Counted from the stretch's first letter, positions 36,735 through 49,314 are shown. The stretch: 64,000 nt of DNA from Hetaerina americana (GCA_022747635.1 JAKTNV010000003.1:97488454-97552453); one strand, 5' to 3'. Notes: generated from the letters alone by a model not told the origin. Numbers and translations are program-made.

Positions 36735-37375
36735 TCACTATGCGTCGTCAGCACCGGTCAGCCGGCGGCGGGAGCCATGACGGGCGGGCGCGGGGCAAAA
36801 AGAGGGGCGTGGAGGGGGCGGGGCCCGGACGAGATGGAGTGGCGGCGGGGAGGCGGCGGCGGCGGCTGCTGCGAAGGGAGCATGGCGGTCTCTCGTGCCG
36901 GGGATCTGCGGTGGGGAGGTTTGAGTGGTAAGGGGAAGGAGGAGGAAGGTACTGAGAGTATAAGCGGGAAGGGGGGGCTGCTGTAAAGGGGTGAGCGAGA
37001 GGTGGAGAGGAGGCGTGCGGCACGTTGCCGGGGAAAAGTAGGGAAGGTGTGGCCGAAGGAGGTGGAAGGGGAGATGCAATCACGGCCCCTCCCTCCGCTG
37101 CGTGTGTAGGGCCGACTGCTGTGCATAACGCATTAATCATCGGTCCACGCTCCCGCCCCCGCCGTGAGGTGCGGGAGCGTTCGGCGGTGACTCTCGGGTC
37201 ACCCGAACGCGGTGGGGTGGGTACGAGGGGTTGGGGTAGTCGGTCGGACTCGGATTCGAGAGGGGAACGTCTCCGCGTGACTCGGGTGGGGTACGACGGG
37301 GGCCAAGAGGTGAAAGGTTGTTGCGAGGTGCAACCGGATGTGTCGCCAGTTTGTCCCCGGCCAAGCAACACTGCC
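36735..37375. promoter_or_regulatory. CpG-rich block, possible promoter/CpG island
   Basis: The highest density of CpG in the window, with GGC repeats near 36845. An ATG at 36777 in a good context (GGGAGCCATGA) opens a Gly/Arg-rich frame that reaches a donor-like GTG|GTAAGG at 36928. The 37140-37210 part carries two hairpins. Composition and the first-exon-like layout fit a promoter, but the encoded sequence is low-complexity and no downstream exon is identified, so this is inference. Confidence 0.3.
37147..37209. repeat. two adjacent hairpins in CpG-rich block
   Basis: First: ACGCTCCCGC (37147-37156) pairs exactly with GCGGGAGCGT (37171-37180), loop 14 nt. Second: CGTTCG (37178-37183) with CGAACG (37204-37209), enclosing GGTGAC (37186-37191) with GTCACC (37198-37203) and a 6-nt loop. 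The two share three bases. Confidence 0.8.
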
Positions 37376-37529
37376 ATATCTTATCAGCGAGGTTGTAGGA
37401 ATTTTTCAGTTACCATCCCCTCATTCTTTTTCCCCTCCTCCTCTCTGGTCGCTCAAATCCTAATAGAAAACCTGCAAAAATATGCCCCTGAAAATTCAAA
37501 CATTTTCTCCTATGTCTCCTTTTCTCTAT

Positions 37530-38870
37530 AATTATGATAAATCTGCGAGGACATAACAGAAAGGTCACAATTAAAACGGAGTGTTTGAGGGGAAATTATT
37601 TACTAACTATCGAGGCGAAGTCACTGGATTAAACACATTTAAAATATTTCTAGACAGTCTCGCAAGCGATGTGTTCATGGAGGTAAGTAGTGAAATGTTT
37701 GCTGATATTTATCCAGGAACATCACGGAACGAATAATAGCACAAGTAATTGCGATAATCATGATTTACAAATCGTTATATCATCTTTGATTCATTCGTTG
37801 AGGAAGTGAATTGCTATAAACTTTGTTTTTACAAACCTGAAACGGTGATCTGATTATGGCAAAAATATCGCAAGGAATCAATTCTGATTAAAATAAAAGG
37901 ACGCAACATGAATTTGAAATGCGACCCTGTGCTATACTTTTATGGACAAGAGCTAAAAAAATATAACAACGAGCTCTAAGTTACGTCAACCTCATCTTTT
38001 ATACTAAATATATAGAATATTGTATCATTTTTTTACTTTTACGTTGTTATGCCCTGGGATATTTTTAAAGTTAATTTTGAGAAATTTGATCATTCGTTCT
38101 TAAGCAAATTGCGTAAGTGTTCTCAACAGCTGCATATCGGGATATTTGATAGAGCAAATTTAAAGATCAAAAGTACCTCCTGACCGAAAAGGTTACCTCG
38201 CTTAGTCCTCGAAATACACACTTCATTATGAAGAGGTTTCAAGGGTGAAAATAAAGAATTCTTTTCGATCAAGCGATCATTATTTCTTCCGTCGATAAAA
38301 TAACAATCTTAAATAATGAAGCGGAAAATGCCACATGCAACATTGGCAAAAATATAATCAATATCCTCTTATTTGAAGCGAATTCCAAGTTAAAAGGAAA
38401 AAAATTGACCCTTTCCTTGAAACTCTACTCTCTAAAAAAGTACATTCATACGTAATATTCGCATATAATTAGTTGAGAGTACGATAAAATATAATAAAAG
38501 CATTAAAAGTTACAAAAGATGAGAAATGACAGGCAATGTTTTGTTCATAACAACAAGTTAGGTCTACTATTTGCGTGGACTCGCTTCTACCGTCACTTTG
38601 GCTGCAATCCTAGCGGTGTTTAAATCGACGGTTTTATTTCATTTGTTGTTTGGATTTGAAGTATATTGGATCAACGCTCATTTACTTCTATTTGGGATGG
38701 TACGGTGAAAAATAGTGGATATGATGCTTCCAATTTACAAGATATTTGATCCCTGATCGCATGGAAAGTAAATAGAGCAAGATATGCTCCCATTCTTCTT
38801 AGCCCACAAATTGCAGGAAGTAGCTGAATTATGCAGTTCAATCAAAAGAAAAAATACATAAAACGAAGCA
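37530..38870. other. AT-rich, no feature seen
   Basis: Long interval with stops in all frames. No repeat family or RNA recognised. Confidence 0.55.
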
Positions 38871-38874
38871 CGAT

Positions 38875-40085
38875 CCCCTTAACTTCCCCACCCTCTCGCC
38901 TCAAATATATTCTCCTTCACCCTCGAGTGATCCATTCCGGATTCACATGGAACCCTTAATGCCATCTCACACTCCGGCCCAATACTTTGTCACCTCTTCC
39001 ATTCCCCCCTTCGGTTCACCCTCAGAACCCTCCCCCCCTTCCCTCCAAAAGGACCGTGAATATACGCCAGAGGCGTGGATCGGGATCGAAATGGAGTCGG
39101 CGGGAGCGTAGCATGACCGTGGGGTTTTGGTGGGGGGGCCGGGAAAAGAGGGGGTGGCGATGAGGACGGAGGAAGAGAGAAAAGAGAGGGAAGATTCGGA
39201 ATGGAGCGGGTGTTGGAAGATATGGGGTGTCTGGGAGGGAGGGATGGGGAATGGGAAGGAAGCGTTGGGGGGAGGGAGCGTGTGGGGGAAGAGTGGGGAA
39301 GTTCAGGAGAAAGAAAATCCCTCACTCTAGAATTCCGATCGCATGCCCGGCATCTGAGGGGAGGAATCGATCAACTCGAGCTGGGAATTTAGCTTGTAGG
39401 GCGGCGCTGAATGTGTGGGGGGGAAGAGGAATGGCGAAGGGCGAAAAGATGGATAAAGTGAGGCTTAGATGACGCACATTACCACCGTGCGAGTCGCAAT
39501 ATGGGATGAGCCCGTGGTTTCTATCCCTAGGGACATCTCCACCCATCCCTCATTCCACTCGGTCCAAACCCAGGGGTACGCACCACCATCGGCACGATTT
39601 AAGCCTCGCAAAACTCTACGGTCCTAAAAATTCCTTATTCACGCACACACATGCTCTCACTCGGGCCGTCAACCTTCCCCGCTTCGCATCCATCGACTTT
39701 GCCTCCTGCTGCGTTAAAGTTCATTGTGGTCCTTCTCCTCGGTTGGAAAAAAGGTGAGACGGTGAATGGAAGGGATGCGATGGAGGAATTGGCATCATCG
39801 GTGGTGCAGGCGAGACGTTGGGAAGGTTGTACGGAGAGAGGTGAGGAGTTGGGGTGGAAAGGGGTTTGAGAGAGTTTAAGGGATACCATCTATCTTGGAG
39901 TACACCATTTCGATCCCTACCCCTGCAATCCCATCTCATTCTCCGCCAATGTCTCCTTTTCAAACCTCACTCCAAGGTTATTCATCACGTTCCCTTAATG
40001 CCCACCTCTCTTTCTCTTACACACATCCATATCCCCAAATACTTTTCATTTTCCTTCCCAAATCTCCATTGAAGGGAGATCTTTT
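38875..40085. other. island with several polarity changes
   Basis: C/T 38880-39050, G/A 39115-39320, C/T 39520-39700, G/A 39750-39870, C/T 39890-40080. A small hairpin ACGCC-AGA-GGCGT lies in the first transition near 39064-39076. Confidence 0.5.
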
Positions 40086-40089
40086 TTGT

Positions 40090-41140
40090 GTTTGTTAGAG
40101 AATGACAATAAAGGACTAAGTGTTCTATCTTTCCTAAAAAGATTAAATGAAATCTGAGAAATATTTCTTCAAGGGTAAACATTTATGAAATATTTAATTA
40201 AACTCCTCTGTAGATATTCTTTCACATCAGATATGATAGTTTAATAAAATTCAGATGGGTACTGAAACATCTTTAAAATAGTACCTCCTTGTCAAGTAAA
40301 ATCTTTTGCTCTTTCGCCCTTTTTTTCAAAGCTGCCAACTGCAAAAGGATATGTGAGAAATATCACATGGTTCAAAATGGTAAATTTAAACCCAAGATAA
40401 TTTTTTTCAGCCTTGAGGAATATTTTAAGATTCGTGGAATACGGCTATTGTGAGAAAGTTGAATAGAATTATTCATCTTTGGAGAAAGAAAAATGAAAAG
40501 AAGACAATATTTGAAAAATAATGGGTTTCACCTAACTAATCAGACGGTCACGAACTTATTATAAATGATTCATGGGCAAAAACGATAATCAAGGATCAAA
40601 AATAAAAAAAATGTATATGGATTGTTATAATTTTTTATTGTATCCCGTATTTTTCCTTTTTCTCGAGAATAGAAAGACTTTGATAACCGTTATAAGATGA
40701 CAAATGTACAGAATAATAGATGAAAAAATATAAGACTTTTTTTCATATTTAGATATATTTTAATGTCAAAAGTATATGATTTAAACCTGCATATTTTAAA
40801 CTTACAAAATACACTGCGTATCCTCGGTAATATAAAATAAGACATATTTACCAAAGTGTTTCATTATTACCTTCTAGGCGTATTATTACATTTTTTCTTA
40901 CACTTCAAGTTTCATATGGGTATTTCATAAATATAACCAATGTTTGTCGGCCATATCTCGACTCATGGCGGTTCTGTCGAAGAAGTAATGATTTAAGCAT
41001 TTTGAGATCCATGCGAAAATCAAGACCTTCTTTTCCGATAAAACTCCTTACCACTCTCTATCGAACGCATGTCGCATTTTTCCATTTCATTCACTTGACG
41101 ATGACTTATTAATTCAATTACGTTTCCTCCTTTTCCTTCC
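40090..41140. other. AT-rich, no feature seen
   Basis: No recognised features. Confidence 0.55.
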
Positions 41141-41144
41141 CAGG

Positions 41145-41890
41145 GCATGCAAATCAATGCCACTCCTGTTTTTCCCAAACACTTTCAAACTCCACTGCTC
41201 AATTGTCCACTTTTCATTTCCATTCATCCTTCTTCTCACACCTTACTCCTTCTTGATAACCCTTATTATCTCGCCCTTCAGCCAATTTTCTTCGAGTCCA
41301 TGTTCAGGAAGACCCTGGAAGCAATCACGAAGAGTCTTATGAGATGAACCCTACCTACCTACGTCTTCCGTCTCTCCTCTCCTCACGCGGAGATTATTCA
41401 TGGCTCCCCTTCTTCCCACATCAGCTTCAGGGGAGACGCCCCCTCTATCGCTTGCCCCCACCCACGCAGGGCAAGCCCTGCTTGACCCGCCCGCTCCTCT
41501 CCGGCCTTCCGTCCATCTGCACACCCTGAACCTTCTTGTGCTCACCCCTCGGACCACCACGTGACGTAGCGTGGGGCGCCGCTAGGAAATGAGTGAGGGG
41601 ACGAAGGGCCGGGACAGGGGGGTTAAAGGGGGTCGCTGTGGATCTCGTAGAGGAAGAAAGTCGGAAATGTGACCTCTGGAGATTCAATTAAGCCTCGGGG
41701 AGGATGATGCCAAAGGCGAAAGGAGGGAAGTCGTAGAAGGTGGCGGATTGGGTGGTTCGTCGGGCAGATTGGGGGGCGAACGGACACTATGGCGGGGGCG
41801 GAAAGATGAATAGGAGTCAAAGTGCACGGGTGGGCGGTTTAGAGCGGTGGGCATTCGGAAAGGAGAGACCGAATTCCTTACCTCCTATTT
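41145..41890. other. pyrimidine-to-purine island
   Basis: C/T-rich 41150-41530, then G/A-rich 41585-41860, with CACGTG and other CpG-containing motifs between. No gene recognised. Confidence 0.5.
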
Positions 41891-41894
41891 CTGT

Positions 41895-42780
41895 TCCATA
41901 GAGCTAAGACTAAAGATAGATTTTTTATTTATTTTTTAGACACCAGATATAGTATTGCATCCACCGAACAATGTCACGAGGTAGCAAAATATAGTTATAA
42001 TTTTCAATGCCGTCCCATTAATTCACATAAGTTATTGCTGAAAAATATCAACTTCAGTACAAAAAAAATTGCAAATACCAGAAACAATAAAACTCTTTGA
42101 ATGTATGCCAGAGACGTCAGAAGAAATTATTTGAATACACCAAATACTTTTATTCATTAATAAATTTGAATCGAGCAGCATCTCTTTCATAACCATTGTC
42201 GAAACAATTTCTTCATTGAATTCGTTGAGAAAAATAGTGGAAGAGTATTGGAGTAGCACTTCATGCATTAGCAGGGCCTTATTGTTTGCTATCACTTAAA
42301 TACATTTTCAAAATACTTCATTCTTTATGTTTCATGGGAATTGGAAACCTAATTTGTATTTTGTAGGAACGCAAAAAGCAATAGATCCGGTCAGAAGGAT
42401 TGATGGCTTATGTGCTAAGCATATTTAAGAGCCTGATTTGAAAATCAGCGTACAGTTAAATAAAAATTTGTAACGATGACGTCAAATTACACGGGTTAAT
42501 CAAAACAATCCATCGAAAATGCTAATTATATTCTAAGCTAAATCAGAAGCAGCACGTCCCTTTCTCAACTCCGGCACTTGTACTCTCTCTCACAGCAATG
42601 TGACAAGTTGATTTGGAGAATAATTGGTTGTATCGGCAACCAAACGGTAACTTAAAAGTCTAAATATCCTACCCATCTGTTACACTTTCGATGTTGTGGG
42701 TCATTCGTAGTGGCCAATAATGTGTTCCCAAAAATTCACCTGCCTACTGCAGCGTACCGCCTCTACCCTCAAAAACTCAA
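41895..42780. other. AT-rich, no feature seen
   Basis: The 87-codon minus frame at 42032-42295 has no recognised family or flanking signals. Confidence 0.5.
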
Positions 42781-42784
42781 AAAG

Positions 42785-43090
42785 CAAGCCACCCTCCACA
42801 TTATCCGCACTCCCTTAAGGAAACCTTAGCGAGATAGATGAGTTATGGGCTCCGGGGCTTTCTCAGTCCATTACCAAGTGCCATAACGCGTATCTGTGCG
42901 AGGTTGAGGAAGACTCGTTCAAGAATCCCACCGTCGATACACGGTGGGGTGAGAAGGGGTGGTTACGAGGAAGGTGGAGGGGAGAGGGTACAGTGGGCAG
43001 AGTGTACGGAGGGGAGAACAGTGGAGGATGTGGGGTGGAGGAGAGGGAGGTAAAACTGTGACGATGCAGACGCTGGGGAAGTCGGCGTAT
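42785..43090. other. purine-rich island
   Basis: C-rich to 42820, then G/A-rich 42945-43055. No gene recognised. Confidence 0.5.
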
Positions 43091-43094
43091 GGCA

Positions 43095-43860
43095 CAATGT
43101 TCTCGAGAGGAAAAATGAGCATAAAATATATAGGGAAAGGATTGATGGATGTACCCCATTGCGTACCTCACTTTGAATACAATCTGAAATCTGAGACGCT
43201 GCCTTTAGAATTAATGGGCGTGGGGGCCAGCAAACAAAAGAGTGAGATAAGATTTATGGAAAACAGCACTTAATGGAAGTAAAAATACCTTGGGAGACCT
43301 AATATAGTTTACTTCTGCACTGTTTCCGAGGAGAAATGCCCCAGAAAGGTTCGTCTTTTATACGGCAAAAGTATGCGTCACAAAAAGTTTGAATTAACCA
43401 CCAATGTTTCAAATTGGTGAAATCATTATGAACCAAAGGTAAGAATAATGGAAAGGATTTGTCATCAGAGAGTAACAAAATAATTACGCAAAATAAAAAT
43501 GTTACCTTTTTCTTTCCTTTGAATGAAATTCTTATTATTCAATTAAATACATATTGCATTTACTTTACGTGGAACTTAGAAAAGTATCCTCTGCCACCGA
43601 ATCATACCTCATAATATTTTAAATTATTGATTGGAAATAACTATCAACACGCCCATGCAGCCATTTTTCAAACGAGAAAATATATTTTATGGAAACCTAA
43701 GAACACTTAACTTCATGAACGACAGCATTGGGAATGCATTAATGTACGCTCCATACGCGAATAATACCCTCCATAAAACGTCTAAACATTCCGCGACACA
43801 CTAAGTTCAACCAAATGTCTTATCTTAAAAAAATAATTCCTTTGGCTAATCCCCCCTCAT
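43095..43860. other. AT-rich, no feature seen
   Basis: No recognised features. Confidence 0.5.
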
Positions 43861-43869
43861 TCCCTTTAC

Positions 43870-44700
43870 ACAGAAGAGGGTGACATAGATTTCCCCGAGC
43901 TGACAAGCGGATCAAACTTAAAGGAAAAAAAATCTTTCGGAGGGGCGCCTGGGGAGCCCTTCAGAAACTGTCGTAATGTGTCGCATTTGAGGAGGCAATT
44001 GTGTTTATGAGAGGCTTGGAGGCACCGCTAGCGGATGGAGAGCCGAGGAGAAGAGGACTCGTTTTTTCTCGCGAGCGCTCCTTGCTCCTTGAAAAGCAAC
44101 GGATGTCATAAAATATGTATCAGTTGCCCGTGGGTAAAGGGGCCTCCGGGGGGCGGGCCATCAGTCGAATGGGGGGGGGGGAATTTAGAGAGGTGGGGAG
44201 TGGATTGGCGGGTGGAGGGTGATGGCACACACACAGGGGAGGGAGAGAGACTGGATGGGAGAGCATGAGTGCGAGACTGCCGCGGAGATGGAGGAGCAAG
44301 TGGAAGGCAGCTCAAAGGGCGCGAATAGGGGTTTACACCACTACCGACCGACCGACTTGGGAAAAGATTCCCCCGCGAGATCATCGCCCCTCCCACTCAC
44401 TCTCTCTCCTTCCTCCCAGCTACTCTTCCCTCTCCATATCATCTCTCGAACCTTAAGATCCCTTCCCCCCTTCCGCACCTTCTGTTCAACCCGAATCCCG
44501 ACTCCCTTTCCTCCGAGAGAGTGGAACGGGATCCCCTCCCTCTCCCACTTTCCTGTCCACAATCCACCTCCTACATTTTCCCAATTCCACCACTCGCTCC
44601 TCATACTTTCCGTCATAACCCCCATCAGCCGAGATTTTTTTCACCCTATCCATCGGAAATGGTTATCCTCATCTCCCGCACATATTTCTCCAGGAGCGGC
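43870..44700. other. purine-to-pyrimidine island with G11
   Basis: G-rich 44130-44290 with eleven G at 44171-44181, then C/T-rich 44380-44640. The 173-codon + frame across the change is low-complexity. Confidence 0.5.
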
Positions 44701-44833
44701 AATCTTTTTCTGTTGGGAAAAAATATTTCCAAAGGGATGAGATACGACGGGTTTTTATCCTAAACGGGCTCGCAATTGATATTACTCACAAGACTCGTTC
44801 TATCGTTCTATTTATGGTATTTCCTTTCTGCAG

Positions 44834-44881
44834 CTCTCGGAGTATATTCAGAAATTTGAAGAAGTGGATATGAAGATACAG
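44834..44881 (+). CDS. candidate 48-nt microexon
   Basis: Seen: the tract TTTCCTTTCTGCAG ends at 44833 and the donor CAG|GTATGT starts at 44882, both close to consensus. Between them are exactly 16 codons that read LSEYIQKFEEVDMKIQ in frame 0; the other two frames contain stops. Length divisible by three with phase 0 at both ends is typical of microexons that can be included or skipped without a frame change. The peptide is charged, amphipathic and helix-like, unlike the Pro/Ser artefacts nearby. A branch-point-like CTCAC lies about 50 nt upstream. I do not recognise the protein and no partner exon is convincing in this window, so if real the rest of the gene would lie outside and most of this region would be intron. 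Chance remains possible. Confidence 0.4.
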
Positions 44882-44889
44882 GTATGTTG

Positions 44890-45990
44890 ACGTTTAATGT
44901 AATATGATTTCTTGGACAAATAATGGAAATTTCAACTATGGGAAGTGTGACAATTTTATAAAGCATTATATTTCAAATAAAAGTGAACATAATAAAAATG
45001 AAATAAAGGCGCACATTGTTTTGGTGCATGATGGAGCAGTTATTATTTTAGAAATTATTGACAGTGAGGTTGCATTGGTAGGGTTGTTTGTTCGTTTTAT
45101 GTGCAAGTTTATTTGTTATTTAATTGAAATTACTTCGTTCAAATCCGTATTTGCCTAGTAAGTTGCTCCCGGAATATAGAAGTAAGGAGGTTTGAAAAAC
45201 CTAAGAAATTCAAGTGTTAGAGATAAATTTTAATATATTTTTATCAACTTAACCCCACTTTGGGACAGCAATAAGCCAGTCAAACTCCTAGGGGTAGTAT
45301 GTATTCAAAAAACATCTATGATATGAGACTTGATCTGAAGCCTAGTGGTAGGCGAATGAGCTTTGGACCTTTGAACCTTTTGTTATAATTCCGTTTTCTT
45401 TACAAATCCATTTCATGGATCTAAGTCAATCTGATACATAATATTATCCAAAAACAGTAATATCAAATGGAGCAAATAAAATTTACATTATGAGATACAA
45501 GTACAAACCATACAGAGTCATTGAGAATATGATAATACAGTATGTACGGATTTCTTTTTTCAAGTTGTAAATTAAATGCGCTATGCAAAGCACCTAGATC
45601 ATGCCTAAAGCTATTAAATATGTAAAATTGTTTGTTTCTCGATGACCGAAACCATAATTTAAAAAAAAATAAAAGTGGTGGATAATTTCATTTAATAATT
45701 CATATAAATGCTAATAATATGTGCAACCTGAATTGCAAATCGAATCCAAAAGTTCAATAATATTTTGATTTTAGTATTAAAAAAAACCAAAATATCAATA
45801 AATTCACTGAATCAAACCTGATTTTGCCAAAAAATACATTTTGAAAAGTTAACCATTCCATGTCAAATATATACATACACGATTCTCAGCTTGGGTTGGA
45901 CACCAAATGGCGCAAGGCGTAATCGTGAATTGCGAGTCTCGTTGAGGTAGATCATCAAATGGAAGTGTAATTTTTGCAACCATTCCTGAG
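44890..45990. other. AT-rich, no feature seen
   Basis: Sequence downstream of the microexon donor. The 84-codon + frame at 44904-45158 has no recognised family. Confidence 0.5.
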
Positions 45991-45994
45991 CACG

Positions 45995-47030
45995 GATCCA
46001 CTCAATGGGAGAGCCTAGGAGCAGGGAGGCGTGAATGGAGAGGTGGGAGTGTATTTGTAGTGCCCTCGCCCCTCCTAGATGAGGGAAGCTGCCTGGGGTG
46101 GTTAGCCTCCAAGGGGAAAGGGATGGGAAAAGGGTAGATGTGGAGAGAGGGAGGCTGGGAGATTCAAGTAGGGAAAGGAAGATGGTACGGGGACGCCGGG
46201 GGACGGCGGATCGCGGGTGCAGGAGAGGGCGGGGCCCGAGGTGAGGTCGGGGGAAGGAGAGTAGGAGGGGGGGTGGAGGGGGCGTTTGCGGGCGTCGGGC
46301 AGGGGTGGGGCTGGAACAAATTTATCGCTTGACTGGAGCCATAAATCCCACCCCCTCGCCCCACCCACACTTCTTCGATCTCCCTTCCCGTCCCCTTGCC
46401 CCTCCCCAGCCCTCCCACGCCTCCCACCAACCCCTCCCTCCTCGTCCTTCCCCCTTCCTCCCTCTTCCCAAGCCTCTCTCCTAACCCTTAACCCCCCTAC
46501 ACGCTTCTCCCTTCTGACGTACGAAACCTACCCTTCTTACCTTCTCCTCCTCCGCCCTTCTCCCTTGGCCCTGATATTGCCTTCCCATCTTCCTCTCCCT
46601 ACTTCGCACCGGGCCTTCCATTTCGAATCGGGAAACTTTTTAAATTGTAAAACTCCCCGACTTGATTCACTCTCTGGCTCCCCTTCCTCTCTTCTCAGCT
46701 CTTCGCAATCCTCCTCCTGAAAAGTGAGAGAGGGAGGAAAGGAGAGGTAGCCTTCACCCCTATTTTTTTCTCCCATTCCTCCTCCTGCCCCTCAGTCTTT
46801 CGTCCATTACCTCATCTATTCACTACCAATGCAATTTCTCTTCCTCCTCCTCATCTGAGAGAAGCTGAAAAAACGTTCTCATTCGACTGCCTTTTCATGA
46901 TCACAGGTACCTCTCATTTTCATTCACGTCCTCCCTGCTGTAATACCAATCCTGAACCTTCTTACCTTCCTCCTCTTCCCTTCTGATCTGTCCCCCTGTC
47001 GGTCCTGACCATTTTTCGGGTGATTTTCGG
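45995..47030. other. purine-to-pyrimidine island
   Basis: G/A-rich 46010-46315, then C/T-rich 46345-46620 and patchily to 47000. The transition is an AT-rich 30-nt patch with ATTTAT/ATAAAT arms. Frames on both strands are low-complexity. Confidence 0.6.
46267..46310 (+). other. G-quadruplex motif
   Basis: G runs of 7, 5, 3, 3, 4 and 4 separated by loops of 4, 7, 4, 2 and 1 nt satisfy the usual G3+N1-7 rule with more than four runs. Confidence 0.7.
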
Positions 47031-47034
47031 GTGA

Positions 47035-47860
47035 CGCTCTCAAAGATGTCAAATAAGTGATATCACTTTCCAACATGACAGTGGTACCTGGATTTTACAA
47101 TTATTCAAACTCCGAAGCAACACCAGCATTTACATTTGAGAATACCCTTACTCATGGGCCGTCAATGCAAGGGAAAAGTGCAAGAGATAAGCAAACAAGA
47201 AAGCGAGGAATGGGGTTAAGTTACGACTTTACGGTTTTCTCACGAAATGTATCAATTTCATCATTTTACGAAGTGCAAATCGGAGTCTTTAGAAACATCA
47301 CGCTTTACTAGACGCACACCCTCATCTTCGCATGCTAAGAATGCATAGCGTGTATAATTATTATCATACCAACTGTTTAATTCCAATTTATATGTCTGTA
47401 TTCATTCCTTTCAATGCAATATTTTTTATGATTTTTATCTTGGAAAAAAATCTCACGCAAAAACTAGAAATATTTGGGTGTTTTGAGAGCATAATTATCT
47501 TTCCGTTTTATTCTTTTTCAAAATACAACTTAGAGATTTTACTCAGATTATATGCTAGCAAGCATACGTTTGGCTCCTTCAAAACGAGGGACAGGAATTT
47601 CTGCTCTAATGTAATAAAATTATCAACAGTAAATGACAATTCCAAAAATAAAGTCAATAAAATAAAATCAAACAGTGAAAAATTCACACGAGAATTCCTA
47701 TGCGAAATTTATTTTACATCTACGAAAAAATTTGAATACGGGCTTAGGAAATACATACGCCAGCAAACGGAAATCAAATGAAATTACTGAGGCATTTTTT
47801 TAGTATGGTGACGATGAATGAAAATGTCGTCGCTGAAACAATATTAATCGGATTTTTTCC
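47035..47860. other. AT-rich, unrecognised open frame
   Basis: The + frame at 47332-47781 is open for 149 codons in AT-rich DNA, which is longer than its neighbours, but shows no known motif or splice boundary. Confidence 0.35.
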
Positions 47861-47863
47861 TGG

Positions 47864-47898
47864 ACTGCTGATGTACTAGCGGACGTACATCATGCAGT
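47864..47898. repeat. imperfect hairpin
   Basis: ACTGCTGATGTAC (47864-47876) pairs with GTACATCATGCAGT (47885-47898) with one bulged base and an 8-nt loop. Confidence 0.65.
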
Positions 47899-47939
47899 AT
47901 ACGCATACCAGATGATGCCGTGTGAGAATACAGAGCCTA

Positions 47940-48250
47940 ATTAAGCGATGAATGAATTAAGAGCGATATGAATTATGAGCAAAATAGTTCCAAAGGCTGT
48001 TTCAACTTCATTGTACCCCTCAAAAGCATCCATCTTAAAATTAAGCCTTCGTCGCAAAGAGCAAGCACAAGTGAGAGGGAGAGGGATGACAACGGAATGG
48101 AAATAGAGGAAGAGGAGGAGGAAAGAGGGAGAGAGATGGAGAGAGATTGAGATAGGAGTGAGAGGGAGTGAGGTAGTGAGTGAGAGAGCCACTTGACTCT
48201 CCGCGCCTCTTCCTCCCTCATTACAACACAGATGTTCCATCAATTACGTC
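47940..48250. other. short purine-to-pyrimidine island
   Basis: G/A-rich 48065-48190 with GAGAGA runs, then C/T-rich 48195-48225. Confidence 0.5.
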
Positions 48251-48254
48251 ACGA

Positions 48255-48820
48255 GTGCCCATTAAGCCACGCCTCGTGCTATTCCAGCCACCAATCTTTC
48301 CTTTCCATCTTAAAGCCTTTAATTGCATTCGATATGTTCCGATCCGCCAACGCTTTTCTCTAGCCAGAAAATTCTCTCAAAATTTGCCTCAAATCAAGAA
48401 AGTGGCGATTGAATGTCAACACAAGCAATCAACTTTCCAGTTTACACTGCCTAATGAATTCATTTTCAAACTGCACATTTGGGCAGACAGCCTTTTTTAA
48501 ATAATTATTTATTTTGTTCGCTTGAAACCAACTCCGTCATATCGAGCATGCCATGATCATTCTTCAAGAACATTTCTGCTGAAAGTATAAGAGTAAATTA
48601 TGACGCAACCATTCCGAGAGGAATTTATGTGGGCCCTTCTTTGGGAGGATTGTCTTTCTTCCGTCTAAAGATATCTTCGTTTTTGTTTTATTATTTAATT
48701 TGAAAAAATACATCCCTTCTCAAATGAAGACGGTTAATCAGCGTTCCCGCTGTAAGGCGGTAAATTACGGCATATTAATCTCTTTAGCGCGGTATTAGTT
48801 ACGTTAATTACTGCGGCCAT
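48255..48820. other. no feature seen
   Basis: AT-rich, no signals recognised. Confidence 0.5.
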
Positions 48821-48824
48821 ATTG

Positions 48825-49310
48825 AGCTGGGAGGAAGAGAGGTAGGGTGGGAACGAGGCGGAGGCGTCGAGGAAGAGATTGCGAGGAGGGCGAGGGGCGG
48901 AGGTTGATGGGGGTAGGAATCCCTTCCCACCAACCCCCGCCCAGGGTGGAGAAGCGGAAGGGAACGAAGGGGGCGAGGAAGAAGGAAGTATGCGCGGCCG
49001 GGGGAAAATTCGGAGAGCACGAAGGGGAGGGAGAGTTAGGGAAGTGAGAAAGGGTTGGATAGAGCAGAGAGAGAGAGAGAGAGAGAGAAGGGACACAAGT
49101 GGATTCGTATAGTAGAAGCAATAATTACAACCCATTCATTCTGAGACAGGGAGGTGGGGAGGGGTTAGAAGCAGGAGCGGGGGAGGGAGTGACCCGGGGA
49201 TGGGAACAAGAGCTAGCTCGCTTACTGGCTTTGACTGCGCGAGGCGCTGAAGAGGGCGGTGTTTTGAGAGTGGGGAATGGAATACCGCTCACGGGGTAAA
49301 AGGACGGAAG
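48825..49310. other. purine-rich island with (GA)n
   Basis: G/A-rich throughout with an AG microsatellite at about 49066-49088. Gly/Arg frames on + and Pro/Ser frames on minus are composition artefacts. Confidence 0.55.
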
Positions 49311-49314
49311 TGAA

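Noticed and set aside
36748..37377. 209-codon minus-strand frame in the CpG-rich block
   Set aside because: Proline/serine-rich with overlapping frames of similar length and no domain; it follows from GC content.
47332..47781. 149-codon + frame in AT-rich DNA
   Set aside because: Longer than expected but no motif, no splice context and no codon pattern that I can point to.
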